Of a stretch of DNA of 64,000 nucleotides, positions 26,465 to 35,733 are shown piece by piece. Positions within the stretch are counted from its first letter, which is position 1, and each line of letters starts with the position of its first letter. Origin of the DNA: Sporomusaceae bacterium. GTDB lineage: Bacteria; Bacillota; Negativicutes; UBA1444. Where the stretch lies: assembly GCA_018434355.1 (NCBI GenBank), contig JAHDPL010000019.1:124001-188000 (forward strand), given 5' to 3'. Under the pieces are notes generated by a model. That model made no database searches and was not told the DNA's origin. It was given only the letters and a program-made list of their open reading frames with translations. The translations under genes were made by a program, and so were the position numbers.

Positions 26465-27940
26465 TCAATAGCCTCCCTGCAAAACAACCACGATTTTGTG
26501 CAGCGCCTCACTGAATACCGGCGGCAGATACACACCAAACAAAATTATGAGGGTCAGCGGCAGGAACAAGGCGGCCGTCGACCAGGCGCCGACTTCCCGC
26601 ACCGTCATGCCGGCCGGCGTCGCGCCGAAGACCATGCGCGAGGCATAATACACCATACCGGCAAAAATGAGCGCCATCAGCAGCAGAAACAGCACCGTCA
26701 CGCCGATGTGTCCGGTCTTGAACCCGGCCATCATGATCGTGATCTCTGAAATGAACAGACTAAACGGCGGTGAGCCTGCCAACGCCAAGATCGCCAGCAA
26801 AAAAACCTTGCCGGTGACAGGCATGCTGGCGATCACGCCGCTGATTCGTTCCATCTGCCGGGTGTGATATTTCTGTTGGATGTTGCCAGCCACCATAAAC
26901 AACAGCGACTTTACCAGCGAATGGTTGAACATGTGAAGCAACGCGCCAAACATCCCAAGAGGGCCGCCGATGCCGACCCCCAGCAAGATCACACCGATAT
27001 GTTCGACGCTGGAAAACGCCAGCAGGCGTTTCAGGTCCCGTTGCACCAATAGAAACGGCACTGACACGGCAATCGAAAAGATGCCGAAGAATATCAGATA
27101 CTGGCTGATCTGGCCGGGTAGCACACTATTGGCCACCACATAAATGCGCAGTATTCCGTACAGGACGGTATTCAGCAGAGCACCCGACAAAACGGCGCTC
27201 ACCGGCGCCGGCGACTGGCTATAGGCGTCCGGCAGCCAAAAATGCAGCGGCGCCACCCCTGCCTTGGTCCCCAGTCCGATCAACACAAACACGAATCCGG
27301 CCAGCATCCACTGCGGGTTCAGCCATTTTGCCATCTGCACCAGCACCGTCCAGTGCAAAGCCTGAGGATTATCGCCAAAGACGAAGCTGCCGGAAAGATA
27401 GATGAAGATGATCCCCAGCAGCGCGAACGACAGTCCGACGCTGCCCATGATCAGGTATTTCCATGCTGCCTCCAGCGCGGTTTCCCGGTTGTACAGGCCG
27501 ACCAGCAGCGCGGTGACGACCGTGGTCAGCTCGATGCCTACCCACATCAGACCGATACTGTTGACCACACTGACGGCAATCATCGAAAAGAAGAACAAGT
27601 GCAGCAGGCTGTAAAACTGATGATACTGACGGACGCTGACCGCACCGTCAGCCAGTTCGGTCGCCATATGACCGACCGAATAAACCGCGGCGGTAAAGCC
27701 TACGAATACGACTAAGCCGAGATTGAACGCCCCCAGCACATCGACGTAAAGCATCCCGTCCCAGCCGGAAAGCGGCGACCCGCCGGCAACCTGACAAACG
27801 ACGCTCAGTCCGGCAATCAGCATCAATGCTGCGCCAGCCAGCGACGCCCAGGCGCACAGCGAGGTTTTCAGCCGCCAGACGACGACCCCGGTCACCAGCG
27901 GAGTCAATAGCAATAACCAAAGCCAGTCCATCGTTGTCAT
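26465..27940 (-). CDS. hyfF: Hydrogenase A antiporter-like membrane subunit HyfF
   Basis: A 491-aa NuoN/HyfF-type membrane protein with about 13-14 helices. The ion-translocating glutamate is in WVGIELTTVVTAL and the key lysine in GTKAGVAPLHFWLPDAYSQSPAPVSAVLSGALLN. It is the second antiporter-like subunit of operon A. ATGA overlap joins it to hyfE. It probably moves H+ or Na+ when hydrogen is made. Confidence 0.92.
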   Translation of the reverse strand: MTTMDWLWLLLLTPLVTGVVVWRLKTSLCAWASLAGAALMLIAGLSVVCQVAGGSPLSGWDGMLYVDVLGAFNLGLVVFVGFTAAVYSVGHMATELADGAVSVRQYHQFYSLLHLFFFSMIAVSVVNSIGLMWVGIELTTVVTALLVGLYNRETALEAAWKYLIMGSVGLSFALLGIIFIYLSGSFVFGDNPQALHWTVLVQMAKWLNPQWMLAGFVFVLIGLGTKAGVAPLHFWLPDAYSQSPAPVSAVLSGALLNTVLYGILRIYVVANSVLPGQISQYLIFFGIFSIAVSVPFLLVQRDLKRLLAFSSVEHIGVILLGVGIGGPLGMFGALLHMFNHSLVKSLLFMVAGNIQQKYHTRQMERISGVIASMPVTGKVFLLAILALAGSPPFSLFISEITIMMAGFKTGHIGVTVLFLLLMALIFAGMVYYASRMVFGATPAGMTVREVGAWSTAALFLPLTLIILFGVYLPPVFSEALHKIVVVLQGGY

Positions 27941-28572
27941 CCCTTCAGGTTCTCCATATTTTCCGTGCTCAGACTGTCAAAGGTCGAATAGATCCGCGAC
28001 ATCAACAGCCCGATTACGATCACGCTGACAAGCAAATCAAAGAATATGCCGAACTCCACCACCATCGGCATGCCGTAAGCAATCGACTCGGCGATGAGAA
28101 AAATGCCATTTTCAATCGTGATCAATCCCACGCCCTGCATGATCGCCTTTTTGTGATCAATCATGATGAACGTGCCGAGAAAAATCATGATCACCGAAAC
28201 CGGCAGGTACGTCTTGCCCAGTTCCTTGCTCGGCAGGTTCAGTTGCGCGGAGATATAGTAGCCCAGCGCCGCCAGGACCAACGCGATCAGCAGCGAGGTG
28301 TACCGCCCGGTGCTTCGCTCGACTTCCCGCACGACGCCGATTTTTCTGATTGTGTAGTACAAGATGTAGGGAATCAGAATCCCCTTGACGATCAAGGTAA
28401 ATACAGCCGCAACCAGCAAATGAGCGATGCCGGTCTTATACCACATCGCCGCCGCGGTCAGCGAAAGCATAAAAGACTGCAACGCCAGGATGGCCACCGA
28501 ATCCATGACCTTGCGAATCTGAAACAACATGACCGTGCTGAGCAGCAGGCCCGAACCGATGAACAGCTCCAT
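27937..28572 (-). CDS. hyfE: Hydrogenase A membrane subunit HyfE
   Basis: A 211-aa protein with about six to seven hydrophobic helices and a NuoK-like second half (AIMQGVGLITIENGIFLIAES, where the glutamate is the conserved NuoK-type residue). It matches HyfE/HycD-neighbour proteins of hydrogenase-4. The gene lies between hyfC and hyfF with tight spacing and overlaps hyfF by ATGA. It is probably part of the proton path. Confidence 0.88.
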   Translation of the reverse strand: MELFIGSGLLLSTVMLFQIRKVMDSVAILALQSFMLSLTAAAMWYKTGIAHLLVAAVFTLIVKGILIPYILYYTIRKIGVVREVERSTGRYTSLLIALVLAALGYYISAQLNLPSKELGKTYLPVSVIMIFLGTFIMIDHKKAIMQGVGLITIENGIFLIAESIAYGMPMVVEFGIFFDLLVSVIVIGLLMSRIYSTFDSLSTENMENLKG

Positions 28573-28581
28573 GACGCCCTC

Positions 28582-29523
28582 CTACATTACAATCCGCAAA
28601 ATGATCACCAGCACCGACAACGCCATCGACGAGGACAACAGCGGCGGGACCTTGAACAGACGGACCTTCGCGTACAGCGTTTCCACCACCGCCAGAGTAG
28701 CCGCGAGCAGCGCCAGTTTCAACAAATACAGCAGCAGCGACACTGCGAGTCCTGCCTCGGCCAATCCGCCGGCGATCCCCCAGGGGAAAAACAGGCTGAT
28801 GAACAGATTCAGCACCACCAGTTGCTTGACCTCGGCCGCCCACATCATCAGGCCAAGATAGCGGCCGGAGTATTCCAGCAGCATCGCTTCATGAATCATC
28901 GTCAGTTCCAGGTGGGTATCCGGGTTATCTACCGGTATCCGGCCGGTTTCCGCCATCACCACGATCAGCATCGCCAATACGGCCAGTCCGTAGGCGGGGT
29001 CGATAAAATCCCAACTTTGCCCGGCCACTTGCAAAGCCAGCTGGCTGAGCACTGTCGTTTTTCCGGCCAGACAAACGCCCAGCACCGCGAGCAGCAGCGC
29101 CGGCTCGATGATCGCGCCAATCGCCATTTCGCGGCTCGACCCCATCCCGCCGAATGCGCTGCCGGAGTCCAGCGCCGCCAACGCAGTGAAAATCCGCGCA
29201 GTGCCGAACAGATAAATTACCATCAGAACATCACCAGCGAAACCTAGCGGCGAATCGGCGAAAAAGCTCGGCACGATCAGTCCGGCCGTGACGATGCAAG
29301 ACCAGACGATATACGGTGCATAACGGGTGAACCAGGATGCATGCTGAGAAATCACCGCCTGTTTGCGCAAATCTTTCGCGATTTCATAGTAGCTTTGCAG
29401 CAGTGGCGGCCCGATTCGGTTCTGCAGCCGGGCCTTAATTTTTTTTACCAGTCCCTGCACCAGCGGGGCCAGACCGATCAGCAGCACCGTTTGTAGAAAC
29501 AGTCCGAAAGCGGTTTGCAGCAT
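28582..29523 (-). CDS. hyfC: Hydrogenase A membrane subunit HyfC (NuoH-like)
   Basis: A 313-aa NuoH/HycD-type membrane protein that links the peripheral and membrane arms. Marks are KIKARLQNRIGPPLLQSYYE near the N-terminus, GMGSSREMAIGAIIEPALL, and the loop ETGRIPVDNPDTHLELTMIH, rich in acidic residues of the quinone-cavity region. The start ATG at 29523 shares its A with the hyfB TGA stop (TGATG). A longer in-frame start inside hyfB is rejected. Confidence 0.94.
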   Translation of the reverse strand: MLQTAFGLFLQTVLLIGLAPLVQGLVKKIKARLQNRIGPPLLQSYYEIAKDLRKQAVISQHASWFTRYAPYIVWSCIVTAGLIVPSFFADSPLGFAGDVLMVIYLFGTARIFTALAALDSGSAFGGMGSSREMAIGAIIEPALLLAVLGVCLAGKTTVLSQLALQVAGQSWDFIDPAYGLAVLAMLIVVMAETGRIPVDNPDTHLELTMIHEAMLLEYSGRYLGLMMWAAEVKQLVVLNLFISLFFPWGIAGGLAEAGLAVSLLLYLLKLALLAATLAVVETLYAKVRLFKVPPLLSSSMALSVLVIILRIVM

Positions 29524-31562
29524 CACACTTTCACCTGCCCCATCCACAGCAACGCAAGCACCAGCGCCACGACCACATAGGCCAGGTAGCTCTGCAGGTT
29601 GCCGTTTTGTACGACGCGGATCTTGTGGGCCAGTTTCACTGTAAAACCCACTGTCGGACGATATAACAGGGTTTCGATCGAATAGCGGGTATCGACGGCA
29701 TGACGGATCCGCCGCGGATAATACGGGTAGTGACTGTGGATGTCAACCTCGCGACGCGTCCCGACCAGTCGTTGCAAAATCACCAGCACCGGATTGGAAA
29801 ACGAGGTTCCGCTATATTGCATCGATGGCTGAAGCAACGCGCCGCAGGTCCAGGTCTCCTCGACCGTAATCCGGCTGCGTCCCAGCCACTGTCGCAAAAT
29901 CAGGCCGCTAATGCCCAGCAGGCTCGCCAGCACGATCCAGGCTGCGCCGGGCAGCAAGCCCGCGTCGGCGGAGCCGGAAACCGGCAGCAAAAAGAAAGCT
30001 GCCTGCGGCAGTTGTGTATGAAAGAACAGGCCGCAAACATCTTCCAACAAACGCAGGACCAGGCCGGGAAACAGCCCAAGCACGACGCAACCGACCGCCA
30101 ACAAAGCCATGCCTGCCTGCATCGAAAACGGAACTTCACTTGCATGCGCCGCCTTTTCGCTGCGCGGCATTGCCAAGAATGCCGTACCGAAATGTTTCAC
30201 CAGGCCGCCGGCGGCAAAAACACCGGCCAGGCCCAACGCGGCAATCGTCAGCGCACCGACCAGCTTCACGCCAAAACCGGGGGCGGTCAGCGACAGCTGA
30301 AACAACGCCTGAAACGTAGCCCACTCGCTGACAAATCCGTTTAACGGCGGCAATGCCGCCATCGCCAGGCCGCCGATCAGAAACAGCGCAGCCGTGACCG
30401 GCATCCGGCGGATCAGACCGCCCAGGTCGTTGATGTTTCTCGTATGCGTAGCGTACAGCACCGAGCCGGCCGCCATGAACAACAGTCCCTTGAAAAACGC
30501 ATGATTCAGTACATGGTAGAGGGCTGCCGCCAGCGCCAGCGCCGCCAGTTCGGGATAGGCATAAGCCTGGAACAACAGTGCGGCGCCGATTCCCACAAAG
30601 ATGACTCCCAGGTTTTCAGCGCTGCTATAAGCGAGAAACCGCTTCATATCGTTATCGGCCAGACCGTAGATGATGCCGAGCACCGCAGAAACCAGACCGG
30701 CCAACAGGACCAGCAGTCCCCACCAGGCCGGCCCGCCGCCAAATACGTCAAATAGCATGCGCAGCAGCCCGTATACCGCCGTTTTCAGCATCACCGCAGA
30801 CATCAGTGCCGAAATATGGCTCGGCGCCGCCGGATGCGCCCGCGGCAACCAGATGTGCAAAGGCACGATTCCCGCCTTGGCGCCGAAACCGACGAGCAGC
30901 ATGACGAACATCAGATTGCGCAGCCAGTCGGGAATTGCCCCGGCGATGGTCCGGAAATCGCTGAAGGCAAATGTGCCGGTAAACAGGTACAGGGCCAAAA
31001 AGGACAAGGTGATGAACAAGGTGGCGACATGGGTCATCACGACATAAATGAAGCCGGCTGTCCGCACGTCGTCCCGTTCATGTTCGAACATGACCAGGCC
31101 AAAAGACACCAGCGACATCAGTTCCCAGGCCAGCAAAAATGCGAACGCATTATCCACGCTCACCACCAGCGCCATCGACAATAGAAACAGGTTAAGTCCG
31201 CCACCCAATAGCGGAACGCTCTTTTTATCATAATACTCACTGACGTAGCCTATGGCATAAATCGACACCACCGCGGCCAGCAGCGATATCACCAACAGAA
31301 AGAATGCCGCCAGGCCGTCCAGCCGCAGCGACAGGTTCAGGCCTGCCGCGACCGGCCACAAAGAAAGATTCAACGTGCTTTTTTGCCATAGCAAAGCCAG
31401 TGCGACCGCCACGCCGCAGACCCCGCCGCAAAAAGCAAAACCATGCGCCAGCCAATTCGCCGCCCGCGGCTTCTCCGCGCTCACGAACACCGTTAGCGTA
31501 CCGCAGGCATACAGTCCCAACATCACCGCAAACAACCACACGATCCCTTGTTCCCCGAGCAT
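29523..31562 (-). CDS. hyfB: Hydrogenase A antiporter-like membrane subunit HyfB (NuoL-like)
   Basis: A 679-aa NuoL/HyfB/HycC-type membrane protein and the first gene of operon A. The conserved TM5 glutamate is in FLLAWELMSLVSFG, and the lysine and channel helix in GAKAGIVPLHIWLPRAHPAAPSHI. A long C-terminal extension carries VEETWTCG and QYSGTSFSNP, as in HycC. ATG at 31562 follows TTGGAGG and is preferred over TTG at 31607. A strong promoter lies about 65 bases upstream. Confidence 0.94.
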   Translation of the reverse strand: MLGEQGIVWLFAVMLGLYACGTLTVFVSAEKPRAANWLAHGFAFCGGVCGVAVALALLWQKSTLNLSLWPVAAGLNLSLRLDGLAAFFLLVISLLAAVVSIYAIGYVSEYYDKKSVPLLGGGLNLFLLSMALVVSVDNAFAFLLAWELMSLVSFGLVMFEHERDDVRTAGFIYVVMTHVATLFITLSFLALYLFTGTFAFSDFRTIAGAIPDWLRNLMFVMLLVGFGAKAGIVPLHIWLPRAHPAAPSHISALMSAVMLKTAVYGLLRMLFDVFGGGPAWWGLLVLLAGLVSAVLGIIYGLADNDMKRFLAYSSAENLGVIFVGIGAALLFQAYAYPELAALALAAALYHVLNHAFFKGLLFMAAGSVLYATHTRNINDLGGLIRRMPVTAALFLIGGLAMAALPPLNGFVSEWATFQALFQLSLTAPGFGVKLVGALTIAALGLAGVFAAGGLVKHFGTAFLAMPRSEKAAHASEVPFSMQAGMALLAVGCVVLGLFPGLVLRLLEDVCGLFFHTQLPQAAFFLLPVSGSADAGLLPGAAWIVLASLLGISGLILRQWLGRSRITVEETWTCGALLQPSMQYSGTSFSNPVLVILQRLVGTRREVDIHSHYPYYPRRIRHAVDTRYSIETLLYRPTVGFTVKLAHKIRVVQNGNLQSYLAYVVVALVLALLWMGQVKV

Positions 31563-31622
31563 CCGGCAAGCCTCCAACCACAGTTTGACGTTCTTTTCAA
31601 TCTGCAAATATTCAATTGTTTA

Positions 31623-31651
31623 AATATATGATATCATCATTATTTTGTCAA
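31623..31651 (-). promoter_or_regulatory. Promoter of hydrogenase operon A with palindromic spacer
   Basis: On the minus strand TTGACA (31646-31651) and TATATT (31623-31628) are 17 bases apart, a near-consensus vegetative promoter. The spacer contains ATGATATCAT (31628-31637), a perfect 10-base palindrome that could be an operator. The operon's own ArsR protein is the obvious candidate ligand. Confidence 0.7.
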
Positions 31652-31656
31652 TAAAA

Positions 31657-31693
31657 AAAGCCGTACCGCGACACCGATTCGCAGTACGACTTT
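31657..31693 (-). terminator. Intrinsic terminator after the yjfB-like gene
   Basis: A 15-bp stem (AAAGTCGTACTGCGA on the minus strand, with two G-T pairs to TCGCGGTACGGCTTT) is followed by TTTTTTTATT. It insulates hydrogenase operon A from the genes upstream. Confidence 0.85.
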
Positions 31694-31733
31694 GGTTGCC
31701 AAATCTGATTTGCTATGTCAGAGAACGAAGCCG

Positions 31734-31925
31734 TCACACATAAATATCCACATTGTGCCCCAGATACGGATGCGCATGGCGATTCGCGTTGTTTCTCCCG
31801 CTACCGGCCGCTTCCTGGTTTTGCCGCGCTGACTCCAGCGTCTTTTGCGCCACCAACAGACCAATTTTGTCTGCCTTAGGCCGCAAATCGGTTGACCTCA
31901 TCTGATTGATCGCCGAAATATCCAT
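31734..31925 (-). CDS. YjfB-family putative motility protein
   Basis: A 63-aa small protein starting MDISAINQMRSTDL, then IGLLVAQKTLESARQNQEA, and ending GHNVDIYV. This is the pattern of the YjfB family, small proteins often found near flagellar genes but of unproven function. The ATG at 31925 has GGGGGA upstream; a longer start at 31949 has none. It lies alone between the two hydrogenase operons, with a terminator after it. Confidence 0.7.
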   Translation of the reverse strand: MDISAINQMRSTDLRPKADKIGLLVAQKTLESARQNQEAAGSGRNNANRHAHPYLGHNVDIYV

Positions 31926-32009
31926 CGTTATTTCCCCCGTTTTCGCCAAACCCGCCGAGCGGATTGAATGAGCTTAGTGATAGTATACCATATTTTTGCA
32001 GCCGAAGTC

Positions 32010-32738
32010 TCACAACCGGTCCAGCGCCAGCAATAATCCGTAGATCAACGCCTGGGGTCGCGGTGGACAGCCTGGCACATAGATGTCGACCGGCACGATC
32101 GACTCGACCGGCCCTGCCTGCGCGTAGGTCTTGCCAAACACCCGTCCGGAGCAGGCGCAAGCGCCGACCGCCATCACCAGCCGCGGCGTAGGAGTCGCCT
32201 CCAGGGTCATTTCCAGCGCCTTGCGCAGATTGCGCGTGACCACGCCTGTCACCATCAACATGTCGGCATGACGGGGGGAAGCGACATAATCGATGCCATA
32301 CTGGGTAATGTCGTAGACCGGGTTGAGCAGGGCGCTCATCTCAAAATCACAGGCATTGCAGGAGCCGACATCGACATGCCGGATCGCTAGCGACCGGCCC
32401 AGCACCGAACGGATTTTGCCTGCCAGCCGGTTGCCGTCCGATTCAGCCAGTTGCCCTTTCAAATGGGCGTACTCGTAATTCAGGCTGTGCCGCAGGCCGT
32501 TCTTGTCGCAAAAATCCACACAGGCGCCGCAAAAGAGGCAGGCGTCATGGTCGATGGACAGTTTATTCTTTTTCAGCCGAATCGCCTGGGTAGGGCAAAT
32601 ATCGACGCATTTTCGGCAATCGCGGCAACGCTGGTCGTTTAGTTCCAGTTGACCGCGAAACCGCGCTGGAACCGCCGACATGAAATAATCTTCGGTCACA
32701 GTACCCTGTTGCATGATTTTTTGCAATATCCGCAGCAT
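32010..32738 (-). CDS. Hydrogenase B ferredoxin-small subunit fusion (HyfH-HyfI)
   Basis: A 242-aa fusion that joins what operon A encodes as two genes. Residues 1-90 carry two [4Fe-4S] motifs (CRDCRKCVDICP and CLFCGACVDFC). From about 110 the NuoB/HyfI domain follows with GSCNACDFEMS, GACACSG and PGCPPRP, giving all four ligands of the proximal cluster. A linker of about 25 residues (YAHLKGQLAESDGNRLAGK) joins them. ATG at 32738 follows AAGGAG and is 10 bases after the hyfG stop. It is the last gene of operon B. Confidence 0.94.
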   Translation of the reverse strand: MLRILQKIMQQGTVTEDYFMSAVPARFRGQLELNDQRCRDCRKCVDICPTQAIRLKKNKLSIDHDACLFCGACVDFCDKNGLRHSLNYEYAHLKGQLAESDGNRLAGKIRSVLGRSLAIRHVDVGSCNACDFEMSALLNPVYDITQYGIDYVASPRHADMLMVTGVVTRNLRKALEMTLEATPTPRLVMAVGACACSGRVFGKTYAQAGPVESIVPVDIYVPGCPPRPQALIYGLLLALDRL

Positions 32739-32748
32739 AGTCGTCTCC

Positions 32749-34260
32749 TTATCTGTCCAGACAAGCGTAACAGAGTTCAAAACTCTTGTTGATCAGCGGA
32801 AAGTCGGGAATGATGTTGCCGGGCGCGGCCAGCGCTACCGCAGGCCAGTTGGGGTAGGAGGCCGAGCGGATTGCATAGCGGTAAATCCGGCGGTTGGCAT
32901 CAAGCATCAGCCAGTGGATATTAGCGCCGCGGGCCGACTCGCTCCAGCCGAAGCTGCTGCCGCCTGCGGCAGGAAAGGTCAGCTCGGTCCGGCACTCGCC
33001 TTTCTGACTGGCAAGAAACGCCAGCGCCTGCCGAATCAGCTCGCAAGACTCGCGCACCTCCGACACCCGCAGCCACAACCGGTCCTCGACATCGCCATGA
33101 CGGCGCACCGGCACTTTGAATTCCAGCTGATCGTAAACGGCATAGGGATGGTCGCGGCGAAAATCGGCATCGATACCGGAAGCGCGGGCAGCCGGACCGA
33201 CCACTGCAAGATCGGCCGCCACCTGTCTGGGCAAGACCCCCGTCTGGCGGCAGCGGTCAATGAATCCGGCGTTACTCTCCATGATCTCCACTACGTCTTT
33301 GAAATCCGGCAGTAGTGCATTGATCAGACTGGAAGCGTGCCTGATCAGCTCGCCGCCGATATCGGTTGTGACGCCGCCTGGCACGATCATGCCGCGCAAA
33401 AAGCGGTTGCCGGTCAGTTCCTCGTTGAAACGCATCAACGTTTCCTTTTGCCTCGCCGCCTGACTGGCGCCCACGGCAAATCCCACTCCGGCGCAGATGT
33501 TCCCTACATCGCCGATGTGATTGTACAACCGCTCCAATTCGGCCAGTAACACCCGCAGATATTGCGCCCGCAGCGGGACCTCGGTCCCGGCGATCGCTTC
33601 CGCCGCCTGCGAAAACGACAGTGCATGCGACACGCTGCACACGCCGCAAGTCCGCTCGATACGGTAGATCGCCCGCTCGACCGGCAGCCCTTCCAGCGAT
33701 TTTTCGATGCCCCGGTGCGTATAGAACAGCGTCGGGTCGAGCCGGATCACATTCTCGCCCGCCTGGCTGAACCGGAAATGACCCGGTTCGATGATTCCGG
33801 CGTGAATCGGACCGACCGGCACTTCGAACACGCCTTCGCCGTGTACCGCCACCGGATGCTTGACTGATATCGAACCGCCGACCTCCGGCGCTGCGGTAAA
33901 ATCCTTGCGCAGCGGGAAGCAATCGGCCGGCCAGGGCTCATGCAGCACCAGCGGCTGCAGGTCGGGATGTCCTGTTGGTTTCAGACCGAACAGGTCATGA
34001 ATTTCCCGCTCGTACCAGGCGGCAGCCGGCAGCAACGTCGTCAGCGAAGGAAACTCCAGCGGCTGTCTGGCGTCGATCCTGCTGGTCAGCAGCGAAAAAC
34101 CGCCGTCTTCGGCTTCAAACAACAGATAAAGTACATAGTTGCCATTCAGGCTGCGCTCGTCATTGGCGAACATCGCCCGCAGCGGCAGGCGACCGGACTT
34201 GGAAACGGCGTTTGCGGCAGCCCGCAGACCGGCGACCGGCGTATCTTTCACTTTCATCAT
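32749..34260 (-). CDS. hyfG: [NiFe]-hydrogenase B large subunit (NuoC-NuoD fusion)
   Basis: A 503-aa paralogue of the operon A large subunit with the same NuoC-NuoD layout. Nickel ligands are ERTCGVC and the terminal CYACLDR, again with no extension after the cleavage point. The NuoC part ends AAWYEREIHDLFGLKPTGHP. Two ATG codons lie at 34260 and 34257 after GGAGGAGG, overlapping the hyfF TGA; the long upstream frame is rejected. The NuoC domain is about 25 residues shorter than in operon A. Confidence 0.95.
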   Translation of the reverse strand: MMKVKDTPVAGLRAAANAVSKSGRLPLRAMFANDERSLNGNYVLYLLFEAEDGGFSLLTSRIDARQPLEFPSLTTLLPAAAWYEREIHDLFGLKPTGHPDLQPLVLHEPWPADCFPLRKDFTAAPEVGGSISVKHPVAVHGEGVFEVPVGPIHAGIIEPGHFRFSQAGENVIRLDPTLFYTHRGIEKSLEGLPVERAIYRIERTCGVCSVSHALSFSQAAEAIAGTEVPLRAQYLRVLLAELERLYNHIGDVGNICAGVGFAVGASQAARQKETLMRFNEELTGNRFLRGMIVPGGVTTDIGGELIRHASSLINALLPDFKDVVEIMESNAGFIDRCRQTGVLPRQVAADLAVVGPAARASGIDADFRRDHPYAVYDQLEFKVPVRRHGDVEDRLWLRVSEVRESCELIRQALAFLASQKGECRTELTFPAAGGSSFGWSESARGANIHWLMLDANRRIYRYAIRSASYPNWPAVALAAPGNIIPDFPLINKSFELCYACLDR

Positions 34261-35729
34261 CGTCCGCCTCCTCCCACGATCACCACGGCGGCGCGCAAGA
34301 GCGCATCCAGCCAGACCGGCACATAAAATCCGGTCGACACGAGCAGCAGTAACGACAAGCCCACCGCCACCGTAACAGCAGGCGACAGTCGGAGCGGTTT
34401 TAAGTTGGCCGGCGGCTCGCCGAACAACAGCTTCAGCGTGTAGTAGATCATCCCGGCAAAGACCGCCGCCAGCAGCAGCAATGCCAGCAGGCCCTGCCAC
34501 CAGCCGTCATGGAACATCGCCTGGATGATCGTCAATTTGCTCAAAAACGTACCGAAGGGCGGCAAGCCGGAAACTGCCAAAACCAGCGCCAGCAACATGC
34601 CGCCGAACACCGGCATCACCCGGATGACGCCGCGTATCCGCAAAATCTGCTTGGTCCGGTATTGCTGGACCAGTTCGCCGGAAACATAGAACAGGGCCGA
34701 TTTGCCAATCGCATTGTTGATCAGGTGCAACAGCGCTCCATACAGGCCGAGCGGCGAGCCGAGGCCAAACCCCAGTGCGATCAGGCCGATGTTCTCCACG
34801 CTGGAATAAGCCAACAATCGCTTGATATCATGCTGCAGCAGCAAAAACGGCACGGCGATGCCGATCGACAACAGGCCGAACCCGACCAGCAACTGCCCGG
34901 CGACCTGCCCGACCGTAGGCAGCAGATTGAACACCGCCAGATTGCGAGCGATCGCATACATCGCCACGCTGAGCAAAGCGCCGGACAACAGTCCGCTGAC
35001 CGGCGTCGGCGCCTGGCTGTGGGCATCCGGCAGCCAGGTGTGCATCGGCGCCAGACCGGCTTTGGTGCCATAGCCGATCAGGATGAACATCGCAGACAGC
35101 TTGACCAACGCCGGATTGAACAGGAAAGCGTTCTCGCTCAGTGCGAACCAGCCAAGCGGCTGTACGTCGGTATATCCCGCCTGAACCTGCGCGTAGTAAA
35201 GCAAAATGGTTCCGAGCAGCGCCATCGCGATCCCGACGCTGCAAACCATAACATATTTCCAGGCCGCTTCCAGCGAAGAACGGTTGAGACTGAACGCGAC
35301 CAGCAGCGCCGAAACCAACGTGGTCGCCTCGACCGCCACCCACAGCAGGCCAAGGTTCTCCATCACCAGCGTCAAAATCATCGTCAAGACAAAAAACTGA
35401 AACAGAAAAAAGTAACGCGGAATCATTTTCTCTGTCAGATGTCCGTCGCGCAGCTCATGCGCCATATAAGGGATCGAATACAACGCGGCAGTCAGGCTGA
35501 GCACCGCCACGATCAGCAAAAACAGAACATTCAGCGCATCCAGCATAAACCCGCCCTGATGGAAGGGGCCCTGCGCCACAAACCGCCTGACAATCCAAAA
35601 CAGCGTCGCAGACGTCAGCAGCGAGCCGCACAGGTTGAACCAAGCCGCCGCCGCAGGACGCCGGATCGCCAGAACTGCAAGTCCGCAGACAAAAGGTATC
35701 GCCAGAGCCGTCAAGATTAACTCAAACAT
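34257..35729 (-). CDS. hyfF: Hydrogenase B antiporter-like membrane subunit HyfF
   Basis: A 490-aa NuoN-type membrane protein, paralogue of the operon A subunit. Channel residues appear in WVAVEATTLVSALLVAF and GTKAGLAPMHTWLPDAHSQAPTPVSGLLSGALL. In the first motif the glutamate is kept, but IEL has become VEA. It starts ATGTTTGAG after AAAGGG, four bases after hyfE, and overlaps hyfG. Confidence 0.92.
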   Translation of the reverse strand: MFELILTALAIPFVCGLAVLAIRRPAAAAWFNLCGSLLTSATLFWIVRRFVAQGPFHQGGFMLDALNVLFLLIVAVLSLTAALYSIPYMAHELRDGHLTEKMIPRYFFLFQFFVLTMILTLVMENLGLLWVAVEATTLVSALLVAFSLNRSSLEAAWKYVMVCSVGIAMALLGTILLYYAQVQAGYTDVQPLGWFALSENAFLFNPALVKLSAMFILIGYGTKAGLAPMHTWLPDAHSQAPTPVSGLLSGALLSVAMYAIARNLAVFNLLPTVGQVAGQLLVGFGLLSIGIAVPFLLLQHDIKRLLAYSSVENIGLIALGFGLGSPLGLYGALLHLINNAIGKSALFYVSGELVQQYRTKQILRIRGVIRVMPVFGGMLLALVLAVSGLPPFGTFLSKLTIIQAMFHDGWWQGLLALLLLAAVFAGMIYYTLKLLFGEPPANLKPLRLSPAVTVAVGLSLLLLVSTGFYVPVWLDALLRAAVVIVGGGGR

Positions 35730-35733
35730 TGCT

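Noticed and set aside
27826-29247. 473-codon plus-strand frame
   Set aside because: It is antisense to hyfE and hyfC of operon A and is full of Gln/His/Arg, as expected from reversed membrane-protein codons.
34509-35720. 403-codon plus-strand frame
   Set aside because: It is the antisense shadow of the operon B hyfF gene, with the same Gln/His/Arg bias.
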